This document shows, piece by piece, positions 6,083-10,659 of a stretch of DNA of 10,659 nt. Origin of the DNA: Phycisphaerae bacterium. GTDB lineage: Bacteria > Planctomycetota > Phycisphaerae > JAAYCJ01. The stretch covers positions 1-10,659 of the forward strand of contig JAAZAW010000016.1 in NCBI GenBank assembly GCA_012514125.1, given 5' to 3'. Position 1 is the first letter of the stretch; the number at the start of each line of letters is the position of its first letter. The position numbers were made by a program, and so were the translations under genes. Under the pieces are notes generated by a model. The model was not told where the DNA came from. It made no database searches and saw nothing but the letters and a program-made list of their open reading frames with translations.

Positions 6083-6139
6083 GCGTTGCAGTAGTGTTCT
6101 GAAATATGCAGACAAAAAACTCCGCCCTATCGTCGAAAT

Positions 6140-6934
6140 TTATTTTTTCGCCGGCCCCTGCCATTCTTCATAAAACCGGTGAAATGAATCGCGCGTTTTC
6201 TCAAAAACATTCTGCCGAGGTAAAGCCGACTCCGATGGAGTTTTACCCGCATCGGCAAAAGGAGCATTCGTTTCACTGATCCATGCAAGCCATTTTTGAG
6301 CATTGCCCTGGAAGGTCCTGCCTGTCAGGCGAATCAAACTTTTTTCCGCTTCATATCTGACCGAAAAGTCGGTGTCCTTCAACGCTGCGACCAATGCCAT
6401 CAGGACCGTCGTATCCTGAACCTGCCCAAGTGCCCTGGCGGAATTCAGACGCACATCGACATTCCGATCACCGGAAAGCCCGCGTAACAGTGCCGCGACC
6501 ACCGCATTGAAAGATTCACCATTTTCGGCTGTTTTTGTCAAAGTGTTTTGGCTTAGCCCCCAAGCCGCTTCGAATCGAACCCGATCGTCCGGATCGTCCA
6601 GCGACTGGACAAGCACAGGCCAGACTTCAGGATTATCGAGCCGACCAAGATTATGGACCGCCAACGCCCGAACCGAGGAACTTGGATCGCTCTTCGCAAT
6701 CACCGCCATCGCCTTGATGGCCCAATCGGCCTGAAACGCTTTTGACTTTTCCAATTCGACCAGACATCGATAGCGATCATCCGCATGATCGCTCTTTAAC
6801 GCGATTAAGGCCGATTCCTGAGGCGTCCGCTTGTGCAGCGAAAATTCCACTTTTTTCTCCGTACAGCCCACAAAAAAAGCCGTCATCAGCAAACCGGCTA
6901 TCATTATTTTTGTTTTTTTTCGTTCCAGCATCAT
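6140..6934 (-). CDS. HEAT-repeat lipoprotein
   Basis: The 264-aa product begins with Lys/Arg-rich MMLERKKTK, a hydrophobic stretch (about 10-21) and a lipobox-like FVGC with the acceptor Cys24, followed by Thr-Glu-Lys. This indicates export and lipidation. At least four HEAT-like helical repeats follow, marked by DPSSSVRALAVHNLGRL (83-99), DPDDRVRFEAAWGLSQ (114-129), DRNVDVRLNSARALGQ (156-171) and DTDFSVRYEAEKSLIRL (187-203). A fainter copy lies near 50-65. HEAT arrays are protein-binding scaffolds; no catalytic residues are evident. The start is ATG 6934, because it overlaps the upstream stop as ATGA (coupled translation) and gives a clean lipoprotein signal. The frame is also open upstream to 6982, but that would spoil the signal peptide. 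The partner is probably the secreted protein encoded just upstream. Confidence 0.82.
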   Translation of the reverse strand: MMLERKKTKIMIAGLLMTAFFVGCTEKKVEFSLHKRTPQESALIALKSDHADDRYRCLVELEKSKAFQADWAIKAMAVIAKSDPSSSVRALAVHNLGRLDNPEVWPVLVQSLDDPDDRVRFEAAWGLSQNTLTKTAENGESFNAVVAALLRGLSGDRNVDVRLNSARALGQVQDTTVLMALVAALKDTDFSVRYEAEKSLIRLTGRTFQGNAQKWLAWISETNAPFADAGKTPSESALPRQNVFEKTRDSFHRFYEEWQGPAKK

Positions 6935-8775
6935 CTTAATTCTATTTCCACCGATTCGAGTTTCTGTATCTGTTTCACGCACTCGCCATCCACAAAAATG
7001 TTAAACCCCGGCGGGATTCCCGCATATCGCTGAACATGATCGGGCGACTGCCATACGATGGTTAAATTATGCCCGCGATACGGAAGGTTGTCGATGGCAA
7101 AATAAGCCCAGTGTTTGATCCAGGGCACCGGCGAAATCACCAATCGATCGGTTGAATGGGTTCGCACGCCGACAATCCGGGTTATAATCAGGTCCATCAC
7201 GCCGCGGGGAATTCTTTTCATCACTCGATGATGGGCGGAATCGATGCGAAGATCGACCAGCCAGGAAAAATCGCCGCCGGGAAAAAATGATCTGCACCAT
7301 TGCACAAACGCCGGATAATCCGCCAGGGAATATTCAGGCTTCAGCAATTGAGAAAGCTCACCGCTTGTCGTTTCAGAGAAGAATGGAACTTTCAGCATGG
7401 CCGCCAACTGCTTCTCGCGATGCAAAAAAACAGTGTTTCGACGGGCGGACCACTCCCCAAGCACACGATAATTCGCCAGCAGGAGTTTTGCATCACTTTG
7501 CACCTGATCCGATTTCGATTTTTCACCGACACCCTGCGTCGAAGCAACCTCCTGGGACCATTTTAAAACCATTGGAGAAATCTTATCGACGATCAAGTCA
7601 CGAAATTCCTTGTCCGGTTCACATTCCAGCATCGCCATCGCAGTCGGCGCAATCCATCCCCCATCCGTCAGCGTTTTTCTATTGATGCTCTCAATCGCCG
7701 ATTCCACCGACCGGCGAACGATTCCCGAATCTTTAAGCCATCGAACATCGCCAAGCAATCGCCAATCTTCCGGCGTGTTCATCGGGATAAAGGCTTCGCC
7801 CCGTTCCTCATCAACGCCAAGCTCCTGACAAATCGAAACCACCTGTCCCGCCCATAATTTATTCAGCCAGGGTTCAGGGCAATCCCATCCGGGAAATTGA
7901 TTGACGATCCATCGACGCATCGCCGACTGCATCGACTGAATCGGTCGACGTTTGGAAATTTTCGATTCAAACTCAACTTCGCCGCTGGAAATCGAATCGG
8001 CCTTTTTATCATTGCGTATCGGCACCACAACAATCAGCAATTCCTGCCCGCCGGTTTTTTTGTCGCCCGATAATTCATACTCGCATTTTTCCTGCGATTG
8101 ATCGGGACGTCGCAGCGAACCATCCGGCAACCGATACCAGACTCGCCATCGCGATTTCAAAGATCGTGTCGGCTCGATTTCAAAACGAAGCTTGCCCGTC
8201 GATAGCAAATCCCGCCCATTTTTTGTCGTACCGCTGACCCGAAACGCAATATACACCCTGCCCTGACGATCAACATAAACATCACGGACCAGTTTCAAGC
8301 CGCCCGTCATGGCGCCCTTGGGGGTGTTGAACTCACATCGAATCAACTGGCCCATCCATCGGCAGTGGTCGGTTTCAAAAGAAAGCGATAACCGGCCCAT
8401 TCGAAGGTTCACGTTGCCAAAATTTTCTGTGTTCCCCAAACGATCGCCTTGAACTTCATAAATTTCACCCAATGGAAATCCGGTCTTCTGCTGATGCGAC
8501 GATACATCCACCAGCGTCCCTCCGCCCATGACAATATGACAAAATGAATGGCTGGTTGTTTCCACACTCTCCGCCAGACGCCGGCTGAGTTCTTTCCCTT
8601 CGATCGTTTTAATCAGGAAATGCTTCTTCGTCGATCGCGCCGATCGCTTTTTCGCAGAGGCGGGAATGAATGTTTTTGCATTTTTCGGAGACGGTTTATC
8701 CAAGCCATGACACAGGCTTGCAGAAAGTATCGTGATGATCGTCAGAAAAGATATCCACCGTTTATTATTACTCAT
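6931..8775 (-). CDS. Large secreted protein, glycoside-hydrolase-like C-terminus
   Basis: This 614-aa product has a signal peptide: basic MSNNKRW, hydrophobic ISFLTIITILSASL, and cleavage near residues 22-25. Residues about 60-270 look beta-rich. About 285-530 is mainly helical and Trp-rich (FPGWDCPEPWLNKLW 294-308; NTPEDWRLLGDVRW 333-346). The C-terminus (about 540-600) has DRLVISPVPWIKHWAYFA then IDNLPYRGHNLTIVW and PGFNIFVDG. That last block resembles the beta domain after the (alpha/alpha)6 barrel of some glycoside hydrolases (GH65/trehalase- or rhamnosidase-like); this is recollection of shape, and I could not place catalytic acids. ATG 8775 is chosen because it opens the signal peptide and lies 11 nt after the RNase HI stop. 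The 60 extra codons up to 8955 would overlap that gene. GGAG is only 2 nt before ATG, an unusually tight spacing. The stop overlaps the next start. Confidence 0.72.
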   Translation of the reverse strand: MSNNKRWISFLTIITILSASLCHGLDKPSPKNAKTFIPASAKKRSARSTKKHFLIKTIEGKELSRRLAESVETTSHSFCHIVMGGGTLVDVSSHQQKTGFPLGEIYEVQGDRLGNTENFGNVNLRMGRLSLSFETDHCRWMGQLIRCEFNTPKGAMTGGLKLVRDVYVDRQGRVYIAFRVSGTTKNGRDLLSTGKLRFEIEPTRSLKSRWRVWYRLPDGSLRRPDQSQEKCEYELSGDKKTGGQELLIVVVPIRNDKKADSISSGEVEFESKISKRRPIQSMQSAMRRWIVNQFPGWDCPEPWLNKLWAGQVVSICQELGVDEERGEAFIPMNTPEDWRLLGDVRWLKDSGIVRRSVESAIESINRKTLTDGGWIAPTAMAMLECEPDKEFRDLIVDKISPMVLKWSQEVASTQGVGEKSKSDQVQSDAKLLLANYRVLGEWSARRNTVFLHREKQLAAMLKVPFFSETTSGELSQLLKPEYSLADYPAFVQWCRSFFPGGDFSWLVDLRIDSAHHRVMKRIPRGVMDLIITRIVGVRTHSTDRLVISPVPWIKHWAYFAIDNLPYRGHNLTIVWQSPDHVQRYAGIPPGFNIFVDGECVKQIQKLESVEIELR

Positions 8776-8786
8776 AGCTCCAGATT

Positions 8787-9596
8787 TTACAGGATCGATA
8801 ATTTGAATCGAACACCACACCCGGGGTTGATACAGGAAACCTCCTGAGGCGACGAATCCGACGAATCGCCCTGCATCGCCAGAACCACCGGCAAAAGCGC
8901 CATAGCCGCATAAACACAAAGCCCCGCCGGCACACACTGACTGAACACAAAACACTGACCTGTCTGCATCGGATTTTCACACCCCTGCTCGCCGTGAATG
9001 CTGATCACCTCCGCGAGAATTTTCCGGAATGTGTCCGCTTGGGAATTTTCTCTGGTCATCAACGTCGAAGACGTTGATGGGATGTCAGTTTTTCGGCAGG
9101 GACGTCCTGTGCTTTTTTTCTTCGTTTTTGGCGTCTTCGGCTCTTTGGATATCTCAGGCGATTCTTGCGATTCGTCCGCTTCATCGCCAAAATCGAGTGT
9201 TTCGTTGACGAGACGATCCGCCTCTTTATTAAACTCACGGCGAATATGCTTGATCTGCCACCGATCGAAACTGAGCAGTTTTCGCTGGACCTGTTCAAAC
9301 AGTTCCATCAGGTCCTCGCTTCGAACCCGATATTCCCCAATGATCTGCCTGACCATCAATTCGCTGTCGCTGAAAATATCCAGTTCGTTAATCCCCAGCG
9401 ATAAAATCGCGTCGATCCCCCGAAGCAAAGCGGTGTATTCCGCGACGTTATTCGTCGTTCGCCCCAGTGAAAACCCTCTGGATTGAATGATCGGTCCCGA
9501 ACTTCGCCGGATCACATACGCGCCGGCCGCCGGCCCGGGATTGCCCCGTGAGCCGCCGTCGACGTATAGCTCTATCCGTTCCGCTTCCACCATCAT
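8787..9596 (-). CDS. RNase HI family protein with long C-terminal extension
   Basis: RNase HI cuts the RNA strand of RNA-DNA hybrids using two metal ions. Residues about 7-135 form a complete domain: YVDGGSRGNPGPAAGA (11-26, Asp13), TTNNVAEYTALLRGI (47-61, Glu53), IFSDSELMVRQI (74-85, Asp77) and IRREFNKEADRLVNE (118-132, Asp127), so all four catalytic acidic residues are present. The protein then continues to 269 aa, about twice the usual length. An acidic Ser/Glu/Asp linker is followed by a Lys-Pro-Thr stretch (148-165) and a Cys-rich part (Cys206, 215, 221, 227, 255, 260) with a hydrophobic segment at about 222-241. ATG 9593 is an alternative start and better spaced from GAGG. The gene follows the zinc-ribbon gene by 27 nt. 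The domain is certain; the tail is unexplained. Confidence 0.9.
   Translation of the reverse strand: MMVEAERIELYVDGGSRGNPGPAAGAYVIRRSSGPIIQSRGFSLGRTTNNVAEYTALLRGIDAILSLGINELDIFSDSELMVRQIIGEYRVRSEDLMELFEQVQRKLLSFDRWQIKHIRREFNKEADRLVNETLDFGDEADESQESPEISKEPKTPKTKKKSTGRPCRKTDIPSTSSTLMTRENSQADTFRKILAEVISIHGEQGCENPMQTGQCFVFSQCVPAGLCVYAAMALLPVVLAMQGDSSDSSPQEVSCINPGCGVRFKLSIL
9057..9079. repeat. Perfect 10-bp hairpin inside the RNase HI linker
   Basis: CATCAACGTC (9057-9066), a 3-nt loop, and GACGTTGATG (9070-9079) form a perfect 10-bp stem. It lies within the coding sequence at residues about 173-180, between the RNase HI domain with its linker and the Cys-rich tail, and directly before an in-frame ATG (9057-9055). 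No T run follows on either strand. Confidence 0.75.
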
Positions 9597-9623
9597 GCCC
9601 TCGCTCGATTCTTTGACGAGAAC

Positions 9624-10370
9624 TTATCGACTCACCTTGGAACTTTCGGACTCGACATACAAAATCCGGCCGCAAATATTACAAACCTGAAGCTGGTCTT
9701 TGGTCAAAAGGGCGTTCACCTTCTCCATGGGAATCGACATATTACAGCCGTCGCAGATATATTCCTGATCGCGGGTAGGTTTAACCACTTTCGCCATCGC
9801 TTCACCATCGTGAACTTCGGCGACTTTTTCAAAAATCTTCAAATCGGAGGGGGGAACTTCCTGAGCAACCGTACTTCGCTCTGTTTCCAAGGCATCGATC
9901 TGACGCTGTAACTCCTGGCGAACCTCCTGGCTCGCTTCTTCTTCCGTCGCCAAATCCTTCCGCTGAACTTCAATGGCCTTTTCCATTTCAACGACGGAAT
10001 TCCCCATCTGATCGATCGCGGTCATTTCTTCCAGAATCTTCTCTTCAAGCTTGGCGTTGTCGGCCCGTTCCGTATTAAGCTGCGTCAAAATTGCCGAATA
10101 TTCTTTATTATTCTTGGCAGCGTTAAGTTGCGTTCGCAACTTGGCAACATCAGCTTCTTTCGCCTTGAAATCCAATTCAAGCTGTGCCACTTGTGTCTTA
10201 CGCTTTTTAATCTCTTCCTGACGTGAGGCTAACTGATCTTCCAACTGCTTGAGACGAAGACGGTGTTGTTGCAAATGACGATCCTTACGGCGGAGTTGAT
10301 CTTTCAACCCTCGTAACTTAGTTTCCACGGCCTGCAACTTATGCAGCGCAACCAGCGACTGCGGACCCAT
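9624..10370 (-). CDS. Coiled-coil protein with C4 zinc ribbon (zf-RING_7/DUF164 family)
   Basis: The 248-aa product has a long antiparallel coiled coil (about 4-165, rich in Lys, Glu, Gln and Leu heptads). A C-terminal zinc ribbon follows, with Cys206-x2-Cys209 and Cys230-x2-Cys233 (YICDGCNMSIP and VCNICGRILY). This is the architecture of the C4-type zinc-ribbon family that includes Helicobacter HP0958/FlgZ and Chlamydia CT398/CdsZ, which act as adaptors to sigma54, secretion parts or RNA. Its role here cannot be told from sequence. The family is often found beside RNase HI, as here. ATG 10370 is preferred over TTG 10373: GGAGG lies 6 nt before the ATG but only 3 nt before the TTG. It is the first visible gene of a four-gene minus-strand operon. 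Confidence 0.88.
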   Translation of the reverse strand: MGPQSLVALHKLQAVETKLRGLKDQLRRKDRHLQQHRLRLKQLEDQLASRQEEIKKRKTQVAQLELDFKAKEADVAKLRTQLNAAKNNKEYSAILTQLNTERADNAKLEEKILEEMTAIDQMGNSVVEMEKAIEVQRKDLATEEEASQEVRQELQRQIDALETERSTVAQEVPPSDLKIFEKVAEVHDGEAMAKVVKPTRDQEYICDGCNMSIPMEKVNALLTKDQLQVCNICGRILYVESESSKVSR

Positions 10371-10659
10371 CAATAACCTCCAATCTTGAGAGTGATTTAT
10401 TTAGTTGTAAAACATTTTTTTGACCAGATAGTGAATTATTCCATCCCAATAACGCTCCCGCAAGATTTTTTTAAAAAAAACTTACTCATCGCCCTTTCGA
10501 TTTAACCGCGTCGTCGCATGAAAATATCGAAAATTTCGCCCTTTCACACCTTCGCATATTTCCAGCGTCCGCCTCTTTATGATCCTTGAGCTTTTCTCCC
10601 AAACCAGGAAAACTTCTATTTTCAACAGAGCAAAAGAAATGATAAACCAAGGCGTATCA
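10371..10659. other. Right-edge region with no gene I can support
   Basis: Apart from the ribosome-binding site GGAGG (10381-10377, minus), this holds A/T runs (T7A8 at 10466-10480) and no promoter that I would defend. On the minus strand one frame is open from the window edge (10658) for 58 codons to a TAA at 10484-10482. It could be the end of an upstream gene, but it is short, resembles nothing I know, and lacks a start within the window. The plus strand has only a 23-codon ATG frame. Confidence 0.4.

Noticed and set aside
6935..6982. Upstream ATG at 6982 for the HEAT lipoprotein
   Set aside because: It adds a polar N-terminus before the lipoprotein signal; ATG 6934 overlaps the preceding stop as expected for coupled genes.
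8776..8955. A 60-codon N-terminal extension of the large secreted protein (ATG at 8955)
   Set aside because: It overlaps the RNase HI gene in another frame, would bury the signal peptide that starts at 8775, and its Gly/Cys/Phe-rich composition looks like an out-of-frame reading.
8998..9486. Plus-strand 162-aa Ser-rich open frame
   Set aside because: It is the antisense of the RNase HI gene; the Ser-rich composition follows from that gene's codons.
10466..10480. T7A8 run as an operator or terminator
   Set aside because: Simple A/T tracts like this (another at 451-466) are expected in AT-rich spacers and pair only as a weak A-T hairpin.

Overview
This window reads as a chromosomal segment of a planctomycete, most likely a member of the Phycisphaerae. 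The evidence is the combination of a SpoVG whose core carries an inserted four-cysteine zinc ribbon, an ispE-spoVG pair, a single-pass LysM protein next to rsmH, a HEAT-repeat lipoprotein, and a coiled-coil/zinc-ribbon protein next to RNase HI. The assignment rests on remembered family traits, not on a search. No transposase, integrase, phage gene, CRISPR array or tRNA is visible.

Left end (1-410): a complete tmRNA gene (ssrA) on the minus strand. Its acceptor stem pairs fully and its tag frame reads VNNNYAMAA, starting with a Val resume codon. A gene-free stretch follows (411-771) and ends in a sigma70-type promoter. Four CCC boxes at an exact 10-nt period overlap the predicted transcription start and look like an MraZ operator.

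Plus-strand block (772-4307): mraZ, an unrecognised 73-aa gene, rsmH, a LysM membrane protein and an FtsL-like bitopic protein. This resembles the head of a division and cell wall (dcw) cluster, but the cluster stops here: no ftsI, mur or ftsW genes follow. The three large gaps (135, 183 and 146 nt) each hold an inverted repeat, which is unusual for a cluster whose genes are normally packed tightly. MraZ probably represses the block, RsmH methylates 16S rRNA, and the LysM and FtsL-like proteins are envelope or division factors.

Minus-strand block 1 (5998-6025 promoter, then ispE, then spoVG down to 4358): isoprenoid precursor synthesis plus a nucleic-acid-binding regulator, converging on the dcw block with only 50 nt between. 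The promoter is strong (TTGACA, 16 nt, TACAAT, with an extended -10), and the predicted mRNA begins with a stem-loop.

Minus-strand block 2 (10370 down to 6140): a coiled-coil zinc-ribbon protein, RNase HI with a long unusual C-terminal tail, a large secreted protein with a glycoside-hydrolase-like C-terminus, and a HEAT-repeat lipoprotein. Gaps are 27 nt and 11 nt, then a 4-nt ATGA overlap, so this looks like one operon. It ends in a probable terminator just before the ispE promoter. The right edge (10371-10659) holds no gene I can support.

Most of the window is ordinary housekeeping. The parts worth a second look are the RNase HI tail, the hairpin-rich truncated dcw cluster with its unknown small gene, the Lys/Pro/Ser tail on the FtsL-like protein, and the tmRNA tag. 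I found no clear sign of a wholly new system.
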